A stretch of 64,000 nt of DNA from Catelliglobosispora koreensis DSM 44566 (GTDB taxonomy: Bacteria > Actinomycetota > Actinomycetes > Mycobacteriales > Micromonosporaceae). Each line of letters opens with the position of its first letter. Position 1 is the first letter of the stretch. The DNA lies in the NCBI RefSeq assembly GCF_000379685.1, contig NZ_KB903290.1, positions 62,001 to 126,000 on the forward strand, read 5' to 3'. The position numbers were made by a program, and so were the translations under genes. A model generated the notes under the pieces. It ran no database searches, was not told where the DNA came from, and worked only from the letters and a program-made list of their open reading frames with translations. Positions 1-11,700 of this stretch are shown here, in pieces.

Positions 1-144
1 CGCGTCAGCCATGGCGGCCAGTTCAGCGTGGTCATCGGTGAGCACGGTGATGATGCTGCGGCCCGGGGGAACATACTGGTATGTCTCGTTCTCGCCCGCA
101 ATGACAGGCAACGGTGGCAGGTAGGTTGTCACCCTCAAGGACAT
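1..144 (-). CDS. Hemerythrin-like HHE domain protein, N-terminal part only
   Basis: Reading the reverse strand from an ATG at 144 gives an open frame of 48 codons that runs off the left edge. The N-terminus is followed by a stretch ending in VLTDDHAELAAMADA. That spacing of His and acidic residues on a predicted helix resembles the first helix of actinobacterial hemerythrin/HHE proteins, which bind iron or another cation in a four-helix bundle. Only the first helix is visible, so the family call is tentative. The gene diverges from the ZIP-type transporter at 215, leaving a 70-nt shared promoter region. Confidence 0.5.
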   Translation of the reverse strand, partial: MSLRVTTYLPPLPVIAGENETYQYVPPGRSIITVLTDDHAELAAMADA

Positions 145-214
145 GCCCGAAAGCCCCGATAGCTAAACGGCCAACCGGGCGGCGCCACGGTTCTTCCCGG
201 TCTACCGTCAACTC

Positions 215-916
215 ATGATGTGGCTTGCCGCAGCCGGGTGGGGAGCGTTTGGCGCGGTGTCCCTGCTCATTGGAGCGTGGCTCGCTGTGCACTGGCGGCC
301 CCAGGCGCGCACCGTGGGCCTGATCATGGGCTTCGGTGCCGGAACGCTGCTCGGGGCGATCGCCTATGAGCTGATACCCGAAGAGTCGTTTCGCAACGGC
401 TGGAGCTTCATCGCGTTCGCGATCGGCTCGGTGGTTTTCTTCGCCGCCGACCGGGCCACGACCGGCCGGCACAAGTCCGAGGCCGCGGCCAGTAGCTCGA
501 TCGCGTTAGGGGCACTGCTCGACGGCGTACCAGAATCGCTTGTGCTCGGCATGAGTCTGGCGGCCGGCGGACATGTCAGCATCGCGTTTCTCGCGGCGGT
601 TTTCTTGTCCAACCTTCCAGAATCGCTTGGTGCCACTAGCGGGCTGCGCAAGGCTGGGCACACGACGATGGCCATTTACCGGATGTGGGCCGGGATTGTC
701 TTGGTCTCCGCGGTCGCCGCGGCGCTGGGTTATGCGCTGCTGCGGTTGCTGCCGCATGCAGACGGTGCTTATGTTGAGGCGTTCGCCGCCGGGGCTGTGC
801 TGACGATGCTGGCTAACTCGATGATTCCCGAGGCGGTAAAGCAGGGCCGCCGCTGGACCGGGTTGCTGGTCACGCTCGGATTCGCGGTGGCCGGCGTGCT
901 CACTTTGCTGGAATGA
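215..916 (+). CDS. ZIP-family metal transporter
   Basis: A 233-residue, almost entirely hydrophobic protein with about eight predicted membrane helices, the usual size of bacterial ZIP permeases that move zinc or other divalent metals into the cytoplasm. Two conserved helices carry DGVPESLVLG and SNLPESLG, matching the ZIP helix 4/5 signatures. The usual His of HNxPEG is replaced by Asp, as in some actinobacterial members, so metal preference is uncertain. The ATG at 215 is directly followed by a second ATG at 218, either of which could be used. It ends 13 nt before the next gene and probably forms a two-gene unit with it. Confidence 0.75.
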   Translation: MMWLAAAGWGAFGAVSLLIGAWLAVHWRPQARTVGLIMGFGAGTLLGAIAYELIPEESFRNGWSFIAFAIGSVVFFAADRATTGRHKSEAAASSSIALGALLDGVPESLVLGMSLAAGGHVSIAFLAAVFLSNLPESLGATSGLRKAGHTTMAIYRMWAGIVLVSAVAAALGYALLRLLPHADGAYVEAFAAGAVLTMLANSMIPEAVKQGRRWTGLLVTLGFAVAGVLTLLE

Positions 917-929
917 GGGTGAAGCTGAA

Positions 930-1418
930 ATGACTGTGCCGCAACGCTACGCGACCGTCGATCCGTGGGTGATCAGCCGTGACACCGATGCTGAGATCCG
1001 TTTTCTCGCCACGGTGTTCGGTGCCGCGGAGACGCCGGGTTCCCGGATGCTCGATGAGGACGGCCTTATCGGTCACGTAGAAGTGGACCTCGGCGGCAGC
1101 GTCATCATGTTGTTTGACGCCAAACAAGACTGGCCGTCCACTCCGGCGCATCTGCGGGTGTATGTGAGCGATGTCGCCGCGACGGTCACTAAGGCGGTGG
1201 CCGCGGGGGCGCGGGTAGTTACCGAGCCGACGCTGCTTGCCTTCGGCGAGCGGGTGGCGAGGGTGCGCGATCCGCAAGGGCACCTGTGGTGGCTGCACGA
1301 GCACGTCGAGGACGTGCCGCCGGAGGAAATGGGCAGCCGGTTCGCCGATCCGTCAGCTATCGAAGCGATGGCATATGTTCAGCGGAGCTTGCGAGACGAG
1401 ATGACAACTGTCCAATAA
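930..1418 (+). CDS. VOC-superfamily protein, PhnB/glyoxalase-like
   Basis: A 162-residue protein with one vicinal-oxygen-chelate fold. The first half contains DLGGSVIMLFD and the second ends in RVRDPQGHLWWLHEHVED, the typical C-terminal strand of PhnB-like proteins. Members bind a metal or a small ligand such as a drug. The substrate cannot be told from sequence. It sits 13 nt downstream of the transporter gene, with a GA-rich stretch serving as ribosome site. The C-terminal 40 residues are polar and probably lie outside the fold. Confidence 0.75.
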   Translation: MTVPQRYATVDPWVISRDTDAEIRFLATVFGAAETPGSRMLDEDGLIGHVEVDLGGSVIMLFDAKQDWPSTPAHLRVYVSDVAATVTKAVAAGARVVTEPTLLAFGERVARVRDPQGHLWWLHEHVEDVPPEEMGSRFADPSAIEAMAYVQRSLRDEMTTVQ

Positions 1419-1517
1419 GGACACTGCTCCCTACCTCGGGTGAAAGAATTTCGCAAGAGTTGAATTATTCACGTTCCCTGGCAGGATGAGACGGACCTAG
1501 CCCGGGAGCCCAGTGAC

Positions 1518-2780
1518 GTGACCTTAGGCGATGACCGCACCCACCCCCGGCTACGTATTCTCATCGCTGCTTACGCGGTGTCGTCATTTGGTAGCTATCT
1601 GAACCTGCTCGCGTTAGGACTGTTCGCCTTCCAGCTGAGCGGATCGGCGTTCGAAACCGGTCTGTTCATGGCGTTGCGGCTGACGTCGGGATTCGTCGCC
1701 GGGCCCGCCGCGGGATGGCTCGCGGGGCGCTATCCCCGGAAAGCCCTGATGATTAGCTCAGACGTCATCTGCGCGGCGGGGGTGGCGGCTGTCGCTTTAT
1801 GGCCGTCGCTGTGGCTGCTTTACGCGTTGGCTATCGTCCTGGGAACGGCTACCGCGCGGTGGAATGTCGCGATGCGCTCCAGCATCCCTGACCTTGTAGC
1901 CAGCGGGGAGCTCGCTAAAGCCAACGGCCGCCTCGTTTCTGGCCGCTCCGCGGCGATGCTGCTCGGCTTTGCCTCCGCCGGAGTGCTCGTGTCCGGGCTC
2001 GGTTTCACTACCGTGTTCCTCATCGACGCACTGTCCTATGTGGTCTGTGCGTCACTTCTGCTGTTAGTTCCGTTCGCCGCGCCGAAACGCGCCGCCACGG
2101 GTCCAGCCACGGGACAGCGCAAGCGGTTCGTGCTGGCCGCGCTCGCACCCGGGCTCATCGCGATGATCGCTCTGCGTAGCCTCGACGCTCTCGGCTCCGC
2201 GTCACACAACGTCGCCTTACCGGTCTACGCCAGTTCGGTCTGGCCCGATGACCCGGCAGCCTTCGCCGCCATCTTCATGACAGCCTGGGCCGTGGGCAGC
2301 CTTGTCGCTGGGCGGTGGCTGGCGCGCAATGCCAGCACGCTGGGCTTTGGCATCGCCACCTGCCTGATGTCGGTGCTATTCGTCTTGGCCTTTACGGGCC
2401 TTCCGATGTGGCTGCTCGTCGTGGTCGCGGCCGGTGCGGGAATCGCCGACGGCTACGCCGAAATCAGCTACACCACCAGGTTGCAGCGGCTATCAGACGA
2501 GCAGCGCCCGGCCGTGTTCGGCTTGGCCCACGCCGCTCAGAACGCCGGCTTCGGTCTTGGCATGGTGGCTTGTGGCGCCTTCCTCGGCCAGGCGGCGCCG
2601 CTCACCGTCGTCGCGAGCGCACACGCTATCGCGCTCACCGGTGCCGTGGGATTTGTTCTGATCATTTTGCTGGGATTCGGGGGAGGCAGCAATGAAGCTG
2701 GCCGTCAGTTACGGTGGCGACTTACCAGACGATCCACTGTTCCCGCTGACCCTGCCAGCGGCACTGCGCCGCGCCGCTGA
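1518..2780 (+). CDS. MFS transporter, probable exporter for the adjacent megasynthase
   Basis: A 420-residue major-facilitator protein with about 12 predicted membrane helices. AGWLAGRYPRKALM after helix 2 matches the MFS A-like motif, and the second half repeats the pattern (VAGRWLARNAST). A GTG at 1518 is the first start compatible with a complete helix 1. The C-terminal 30 residues are hydrophilic and are encoded inside the first 89 nt of the synthase gene, so the two genes overlap extensively and are likely coupled. From position, it may export the synthase product; this is inference. Confidence 0.8.
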   Translation: MTLGDDRTHPRLRILIAAYAVSSFGSYLNLLALGLFAFQLSGSAFETGLFMALRLTSGFVAGPAAGWLAGRYPRKALMISSDVICAAGVAAVALWPSLWLLYALAIVLGTATARWNVAMRSSIPDLVASGELAKANGRLVSGRSAAMLLGFASAGVLVSGLGFTTVFLIDALSYVVCASLLLLVPFAAPKRAATGPATGQRKRFVLAALAPGLIAMIALRSLDALGSASHNVALPVYASSVWPDDPAAFAAIFMTAWAVGSLVAGRWLARNASTLGFGIATCLMSVLFVLAFTGLPMWLLVVVAAGAGIADGYAEISYTTRLQRLSDEQRPAVFGLAHAAQNAGFGLGMVACGAFLGQAAPLTVVASAHAIALTGAVGFVLIILLGFGGGSNEAGRQLRWRLTRRSTVPADPASGTAPRR

Positions 2781-5700
2781 TGTCTTTCCGGACGCTGGCG
2801 TCCACATAGCTGGAGCTGGCTTCACGTCCTATCCCGAGCTACTGAGCCAGGCCTCCCGCGTGGCAGCTGGTCTCACCGGCAAATACGCGATCCTGCACAT
2901 CGGCGATGCCGAATACTTCCCCGTATTCTGGGGCTGCGCCTTGGCAGGCGTCATTCCTGTCACCGTTGGCAAACCAGAAAGCCTCGGCTACGTCTGGGAA
3001 AAACTGCGACAACCAACAATCATTGGGGGTACTAAGGAAGCCGCCGCGTTGCGCCACATGCCTTTCGCCGCACAGGTCGTGCCCGCCCAGGCCCTGATGG
3101 CCGCAGACGTCACCGCGACGCAACCAACAGCACAGCCAGACGACATCGCCATGCTGCAACTGTCCTCGGGCAGCACCGGCCGGCCAAAGATAGTCCAGAT
3201 CACGCATCGCGGCATCAGCGAATATGCCATCGGAGCACGTCAACTGCTCGATATCGCGCCGGGCGACACGCTGTTGAACTGGCTGCCCCTGGACCATGTG
3301 GCCGGGCTCATGCTCTATCACCTGGGCGGCACGTTCCTTGGCGCCTCAACGGTTCAAGCCGCGACGGAGCCGGTGCTTGCCGATCCGTTGCGCTGGCTCG
3401 ATTTGATGCACGACTACCGTGCGACGCACGGCTGGGCGCCCACGTTCGCCTACCGTCTGGTGACCGATGCCCTTGCCGCGCAACCGGAACGGGCCTGGGA
3501 TCTGCGGCAGGTCAAGCGTTTCGTGAGTGGTGGCGAACAGTGCACGCCGGCCGTGTTCGACTCCTTTGTGGACGCCACAGCCCGCTTCGGTGTCCGCCGG
3601 GCTGCGATCGCGCCAGGCTGGGGGATGTCAGAAACCTGCACCGGGATAACGTTCGCGTCCCTTGGTGAAGACTGGTGCCGGCAAGGAGAGCACCTGTCCG
3701 TTGGTCGACCCGCTCCCGGGGCGACGTTGCGCATCGTGGACGGCTCGTTCAACGTTCTGCCCGAAGGCGAGGTCGGCCGCCTGCACGTCAAGTCAGCCCG
3801 GGTCACTCCCGGCTACATCGACGACCCGGACGCCGACCGGGAGGCGTTCGCTGAACCGGGCTGGCTGGATTCCGGCGACCTGGCCTACATGCTCGACGGC
3901 CGGATCACGGTGGTGGGACGGGAGAAGGACCTCGTCATCATCAACGGCCACAACTATGCCTGCCACGAAATCGAAGAAGCCGTCCGCGACGTGCACGGCA
4001 TCCGTGATCACCTCGTGGCCGCGTGCGGCATCCCCGATGTCAGCACCGGCACCGAACGGCTCGTGCTGTTCTACGTGCCCAGTGGGCGAGTGAGCCACCC
4101 TGAGGTAGCCGCAGCCATCGTTGCCGCGATAGGGGAGCGCCTGCGGCTGCCCGTCACCGATGTTGTTGCCGTGCCCGAGTTTCCGCGCACAAGCGCCGGA
4201 AAAATCCAGCGCCGCCTCTTGCGCGAGCGCTACCTCACCACCCACGACCCTGGCTCTCCGTCGCTGCCAACGCGATTGGGTCGGCCGGTGGGCGAAGGAG
4301 TGGCGTCAAGGGGGGCGTGGCAAGGTGCGGGTGACGAGGCCGGGGGTGCGGCTGCGGTGCGGCAGGTTGTCGCGCAGGTGGTTGCCGGGCTCGTGCCAGG
4401 CGGGGCTGAGGTCGACGCGGGTAAGCCGTTTTACGAGCTGGGTTTAGGGTCCGTCCAGATTGTTCAGTTGCAGGCGCGCCTGACTGACCGGCTGGGGCGA
4501 GACGTTCCGGCGACGGCACTGTTCGCTCACCCGACGATCGATGCGCTGTCCGCTTTTCTTGCTACGCAAGGAGAAGCGCCTTTGGCGGACCGGCTCGTGG
4601 ACGCCGCTTCCGATCGTCGGATCGCCATAGTGGGAATGGCGGCACGGTTTCCCGGGGCACCGGACATCGCGGCCTACTGGGCGAACCTCACCGCCGGGGT
4701 GGAGAGCATCAAACACTTCAGCGCACAGGAGTGTGCCGCCGCGGGACTGCCCGTCAACGTGCCCGGTTTCGTCGCCGCGAGCGGTGTCGTGGACGATGTC
4801 GACGCCTTCGACGCCGCGTTCTTTGGCATCAGCGCGAAGGAAGCCGAGCTGCTTGATCCACAGCACCGCGTCTTCCTTGAGGTGTGCTATAACGCGCTGG
4901 AGCACGCTGGCTACGCTGGTGCCGAGCACGAGACCACGGGCCTGTTCGCTGGTAGCGGTATGAACCTCTATCCCCACCACACCTACCTGCGCAATAACTT
5001 GAGCCAGGTGACCGCATCCGGCAACATCTCCGACGCGATCGGTGCGGCGCTTGGCAGTCAGCCCGACTTCTTCGCCACCCGTGTCGCCTACCGGCTCGGG
5101 CTGACCGGGCCAGCGATCAATGTGCAAACCGCCTGCTCGACTTCTCTTGTCGCGGTTCATCTCGCGGTGCAGTCGATCCTGAGTGGAGAGTGCGACCTTG
5201 CCGTGGCCGGGGCGGCCGCGATCCATGTGCCGCAGGTGACCGGCTATCACTACAGCCCAGACTCCATCCTGTCGCCGGACGGGCGCTGCCGGCCCTTCGA
5301 CGCCGAGGCCGCCGGAACCGTTGGTGGCAATGGTGCGGCGGCCATCGTGCTCAAGCCGCTGAGCAAGGCGCTCGCCGACGGGGACACCGTTCACGCCGTG
5401 ATCCTCGCGACGGCCGTTAACAATGACGGCGGCGGCAAGGCCGGCTACACGGCACCGGGCGTGCAGGGGCACGTCGAGGTGATCAGAGCGGCGGTCCGCA
5501 AGGCTGATGTGCCTGCTGAGTCGGTGGGATATGTGGAGGCGCATGGCACCGGAACGCCGCTCGGGGATCCGGTCGAGTTCGAGGCGCTGCTCACGGCGTA
5601 CCCCCAAGGTGGATTTTTGGGGTCGGTGAAGGCGAATATCGGTCACCTTGACAGTTGCAGCGGTATGGCCGGTCTGATCAAGACGGTGCTGATGGTGCGC

Positions 5701-8700
5701 GAGGGACTGATCCCACCGCAGCTGAACTTCGCCCGGCCGAATCCGGCGCTCGGGTTCGGGCGTGGGGCGTTCAAAGTGGCGACGTCGCTGATGCCGTGGC
5801 CGGACGGGATCCGGCGGGCGGGGGTGAGCGCCCTGGGCGTGGGCGGGACGAACGCTCACGTGATCGTGGAGCAGCCGCCCGCTGACACGCTGTCGCCAAC
5901 GGGTGATGAGGTGGGCGTCCTGCCGGTCTCGGCCGCCGATCCTGTTGCTCTGCGACAGTTATCGCAAGCCTACGAGCGGATGTCAGTGCGCCACCGTGAT
6001 GCGGTGTTGACGGCCGGAGCGGGGCGCCGCCATCGGCGACACCGGTTGGCGCGATTGGGTTCCGGCGAGGCGCTTACCGGAGACGTTCCTGTGGCCGGGC
6101 TGGGGCCGGTGGCGTTCGCCTTTGCCGGGCAGGGCACGTTACTGCATCGCATTCCCGAACTCGTGCAACGGTTTCCGGCTGTGGGTGAGGTATGGCAGCA
6201 ACTGGACTCCGCTCTTGCCCAGCGCGTTGCTGAAGGTGACACGTCGACGGAAGTCGCGCAGCCTGCGTTGGTCGCGTTAGGGATCGGGCTCGCCAGCCTG
6301 TGGCGGCAGTGGGGAATCGAGCCGCAATTCGTTACCGGGCATAGCGTTGGCGAGCTTGCCGCGCTCGCGGTCGCGGGCGTGTTAGAACCCCAAGCGGCGG
6401 TCGAGTTAGCCGCGCTGCGCGGGCGGCTAATGGCCTCGCTCATGCCGGCCGGTGCGATGGCCGCTGTATTCGGTGACCGGTCTGTAGTGGACGATGTTTT
6501 GGCTCGCGTTCCCGATCTGGAACTTGCCGCCTCGAATGCCCCGGGGCGGTTCGTTGTGGCTGGACCGCCTTCAGCCATCGATCGTGCCCTCGGACTGGGT
6601 GTCGCGATCCGCAAACTTGCGGTGTCGAGGGCGTTTCATACGGCTGCGGTCGAGCCGTTTCTTGGCCCGTGGCAAGAAGCGCTGGCTTCCATGACTTTCG
6701 GCCCTTCACGTCTCGTTTTCGTTAGCACCGTGGACGGTCAGCCGCGCCCGCTGGGCTGGGTTCCGGATGCGGGCTATCTCTGCCGTCAGGCACGGCAGCC
6801 GGTGCTGTTCGCCGCAGCGGTTTCGGTGTTGTCGTCGGCTGGCTGTGGCCTGGTGATTGAAGCAGGCCCCGACGCGGTGCTCAGCACGCTGGCAGGTCCC
6901 GGCTGGATCGCGTCTCAGCCCCCTGAACTTCCCGCCGTTGAAGGCATCTGGCACGCCGTCGGTTCAGCCTACGTTAGCGGTGCCGCCCTGGACTGGGCGG
7001 CGATCACCGCCGGAAGCAGCGGACGCCGGGTGCCGCTGCCACCGTATCCCTTTCAGCGCAAGCGATATTGGATCTCCACTGTGGACACACACCTCGACCG
7101 TGTTCGTGCCCTGACCGCTGCCAGCCTTGGTGTTCCTGTTGCCGAGGTCGACGCCGACGATGCGTTTCTCGCCCTCGGCGCGGATTCGCTTCTACTCGCC
7201 TCGATGGCGGCCGAGCTACAGCGCGAGTTCGGCAGGAGGGTCCCGGTTCGTGACCTTTTCGGTGACCTGTGTACGCCCCGTAAAGTCGCCACCTTCCTGA
7301 ATTCGGCAGGCCCCTTATCCGCCGCCACAACCCGCCCCTCCGCGACCGTCGACCTCGCCATCGCGAGCGGCCGCGCGGTCGCGGCCGGTTCCGTTGCCAC
7401 ACCTAGTCACGCAACCGCAGCTGGTCACGAGGCGGCAGCCGGTTTCTCGGCGGCTGCCAGTCCCGTCGCCACCGCTGGTCTTGCGGCCAACGCCGCTAAC
7501 GCGGCCGCAGCTCAGCTTGCGGCCTTTGCCAGTCACCCGAACATGGTCGGCCACGTGGGCGAAGTGACGCCAAGCGCATCGGTGGGCGAGGCAGTGCTTG
7601 GTGGGGCGGTGCGGCCGGAGGGGACTGGGGTGGTGGCGCAGATTATCCAGCAGCAGCTGGAGGTGATGCGCCAGCAGTTGGCCGTGCTGCAAGGAACTGC
7701 GGCGCCCGCGACGCCACGATCGGCGCCGGTTGAGGTTACTGAGCGCCCGAAACTGGACCGGCTGAGCTTGTACTTCTTCGGCGACTATCCCGCCTCCACT
7801 AGCCAGGGCAAGTACCAGCTGATCCTCGACGCCGCGGAATTCGCTGATACACATGGCTTGCATGCGGTGTGGATTCCGGAGCGGCACTTCCACTCGTTCG
7901 GTGGCCTGTTCCCGAATCCGTCCGTGCTCGCCGCCGCTATCGCCGCGCGGACGAAGCAGATTCGCATCAACGCCGGCTCGGTGGTGCTTCCGCTGCACCA
8001 TCCGGTCCGCGTGGCGGAGGAATGGTCCATGGTGGACAACATTTCCGGCGGCCGAGTGGGCATCGGTGTGGCGCCGGGCTGGCATGCCAACGATTTCGTG
8101 TTCTTCCCCGAAAACTATGGCCGGGCCAAACAGGTGATGTTCGAACACCTCGAGACCGTGCGGAAACTGTGGCGTGGCCAAACGGTCTCAGCTGTCGCGG
8201 GAGACGGCAAGGCGATCGACGTCTCGTTGCACCCGCTGCCGGTGCAGCCGATGCCGCCATTTTTCAACGCTATCGTCGGCAACCCCGACAGCTACCGGGA
8301 AGCCGCCCGCCGGGACCTCGGCGTCGTCACCAACCTGATGACCCAAGACGTGACCCAGTTGGCGAAAAACATTGCCCTGTACCGCAAAACGCGAGCAGAG
8401 CACGGTCTCGACCCGGCGGGCGGCCACGTGACGGTGTTGTTGCACACCTATCTTGGCGGCGATCTAGAGGCCGTGCGCGCGAGCGCGTTCGAGCCGTTCT
8501 GCGCCTACCTGAAGTCGTCGTTCAGTCTGCTGGGCCAGGTCACCAATAGTCTTGGCATGAACATCGACCTGGAAAACACGCCCGAGGACGATCTGCGGTT
8601 CATCCTTGGCCGGGCCTACGAGCGATACTGCGCTGAGCGCGCGCTCATCGGCACGCCGCAGTCGTGCGCTGACGTGCTTTCCAGCGTGCTGCAAGCCGGT

Positions 8701-11700
8701 GCCGACGAGATCGCCTGCTTCGTCGACTTTGGACTGCCCGCCGAGTTGGTCCGTGCCGGGCTCCCGTTTCTGACCCAGCTGGAAGCAAAGACAGTGCGGC
8801 CGTCGGTGCGAAAGGCGCCGCTATCACCGCCACAGCGGCGCATGTGGCTTAACGAGCGGCTATACCCGAACCGTGCGGCCTACAACGAGGCAGCCGCGAT
8901 AAGGCTCGACGGACGGCTGGATGCCGAAGCGCTGCGGGGCGCGCTGGCCGACGTGGTCGCACGTCATGCTCCACTGCGGACAACATACGTAGATGAAGTA
9001 CAGCTCATTGAGCGTCACGTAACAGTGGAGTGTCCTGTCGTTGAGTGCGGCGGCCGTGATCTGCACGAGGTGGTGCGGCAAGAGCTGGCGGCGTTGAGCC
9101 GGCCCGTGTTCGACCTCAGCCGGGGGCCGGTGTTCCGCTTCCGGTTGCTGCGTTTTTCACCGGAGCGGCACGTGCTCATCGCGGCGTTTCATCACATCGC
9201 CGCTGACGGCCGGTCCTACGCCGTGTTCACCCGTGAGGTGTCAGCGTTTTACCGTGCCCGAGTGTCCGCGACGGCACCGGTTCTTCCACCGCTGAAGGCC
9301 GAATACGCTGACGTGGACTGGCCCCAACCCAGCGACGCCGACCTGAGCTATTGGCGCACCTTGCTTGAAGATGCGCCGCCGAACCTCACACTGCCCAGTG
9401 ATCTGCCCCGGCCCGCCGAGCCGGCGGAAACGGGCCGCAGCATCTTCTTCACCATCCCGGCCGAGCGGGTGCGCCAGTTTGGCCGGGAACATCGCGTCAC
9501 GCCATTCACTGTCTTCCTTGCCGCTTTCGCCGTCACGCTGACGCGGCATGGCGATCAGCAAGACCTGATCGTGGGCACAGGCGTTGCTAACCGGACCGAG
9601 CAGACCAACGACCTCATCGGGTTTTTCGTTGACACGCTTCCGCTTCGGCTGTCCGTCGCGGGCGATCCGACGTTCGCCGAACTGACCGCCCGCGTACAGG
9701 CCACGGCAGCCGACGCCTATGACCACGCCAGCGTTGCGTTCGAGGAACTGGTCACCTCGCTGGCGCCCACACGGGCCGCAGGCCGAAACCCGTTCTTCGA
9801 CATCGCCATCGAGTACGAGACGGGAGGCGCGTTCGCCTTCGACTTACCCGGCATCGCGGCGACGCCGCTGGACGCTGGGCTCAACAAGGCCCCCGTGGAC
9901 CTGATGGTCTATCTGTCCTATCAGGACGATCTGCGCTGTCACGTCGAGTTCCGCACGGACGTCCTGGACGAAACCTCCGTCAGGCGCCTGTTCGCCGACT
10001 TTAAGCGGCTGCTGGACATCGCGACCGCCAACCCGGCCGTGCCCTTGTCCACGCTTGAGATCAGCGCCAGCGTGCTGGAGGGGCCGCACACGGCGGAAGA
10101 GCCGCACACTCTGGCCGATCTGTTCGTGCAGCAAGCCAACCTGTCCCCGGACGCGGTCGCCATCCGCGAGGGCGAGTCAGCGTGGACCTATGCCGAGCTT
10201 CATGAGCAGGCGCTGCGGCTGTCGAAGGACCTGGACATCGAAGCGGGCAACGTCGTCGCGGTCGTGCTCCCGCGCGGTGGTGACCTGATCGCCGCCCAGC
10301 TCGCCGTCATGCTGGCCGGAGGAGTGTTCCTGCCCATCGACCCGGCTACGCCTGAGGCCCGCGTGGCCGAGCTGTGCCGTGATAGCGGGGCCCGCCTGCG
10401 GCTGCTGGCGGCCGGGCCGGTCGCCCTGGACGGTCCGCATCGCCGGGCCGAGGCGACCTGGTGCCTTTACACCTCGGGCTCGACGGGAAGGCCCAAGGGC
10501 GTGCTCGTGCCCCGGGCGGCCGCGGTTAACGCGATGCAATGGCACGTTGGTGCCCTGTCGCTGGGTGCGGGCGATCGTGTGGCGCACGGGCTGGGTCTCG
10601 GGTTCGACGCTAACTTGGCCGAGATCTATCCGGCTTTGGTGGCGGGGGCGGCCGTTCATCCGGTACCAGCTGAGGTTCGCCTGGATCCGGCGGCGCTGGT
10701 GGAATGGTGGCGGGCTGAGCAGATAACGGTCGCGTTCCTGCCGGCGGCTGTAGCTGAGCTGGTGTTTGATTTCGATGTGCCGTTGCGGGTGCTGGTGGTG
10801 GGCGGCAGTGCGCTCAAACGCCGTCCACCAAAAGGATTCCGGGCACAGGTGCTCAACGCTTACGGTCCGACGGAAAACGCGATTGTGGCGACCGCCGGTG
10901 TAGTCGCGCCTGAGAGCGGTGACGTCATTGATATCGGGGTGCCCATCGACAACGTGACGGTCCGGATCGCTGACAGTCAAGGGCAAACGGTGGCTCTTGG
11001 CGCCGTAGGGGAGATCGTGCTGTCTGGCCGCTCCCTCGCTTCCTATGTGGACGATCCGCGGTTGCCGTCGGAGTACTTCACGGGTGACCGCGGCCGGATC
11101 CGGGGCGACGGCACGATTGAGTTCCTCGGCCGCACCGATGGCCAGGTCAAGATTGCTGGGCACCGGGTAGAGCCGGGCGAGGTGGAGGCCGTGCTGGCAC
11201 GGATTCCGGGCGTGGTCCAGACCGCCGTGGTGGCACGCCACGATCGTGGCGCGGAACCGTACTTGGCCGCTTACGTCGTGGGTGCCGATCCGCGGGAGGC
11301 GCTTTCCGCTCGGGTGCCGGCTCACTTAGTACCCACGGCATGGGTATTTCTTTCTTCTTTGCCGCTGACGCCTTCTGGGAAGGTTGATGTGGCGGCGCTT
11401 CCTGCCCCTGCCGCGCTGGCAGTCGCTGCGCAGCCTGCGACGGAAAGGGAACGCGCCGTCCACGCGGCCTGGTGTGAGGAGCTAGGCGTTGCCGCGCTGC
11501 CGTTAGAGGCCAGCTTCTTCGCGGCAGGTGGCAATTCGCTCGCCGCGATGCGGGTGGCGAACCGGCTTGGCATCCCGGTGCATAAAGTCCTTGAGGCGAC
11601 TGGAATTGCGGCATTAGCTCAGGATATGAGTGTTATCGCCTCGGGACCGGCGGCCTACCAGCAAGAGCTGATGTGGCATAAGCAAGCTATCAACCCTGAC

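Noticed and set aside
2692-4250. First adenylating domain as a classical amino-acid A domain
   Set aside because: Its motifs (NWLPLDHVAG, GGEQCTP, GWGMSETCTG, IINGHNYACHEIE) fit acyl- or aryl-AMP ligases that load starters, not amino-acid domains; the exact starter is left open.
4444-5859. Reverse-strand frame of 471 codons inside the megasynthase
   Set aside because: It lies opposite the ketosynthase domain and shows no family motif; a codon-bias shadow.
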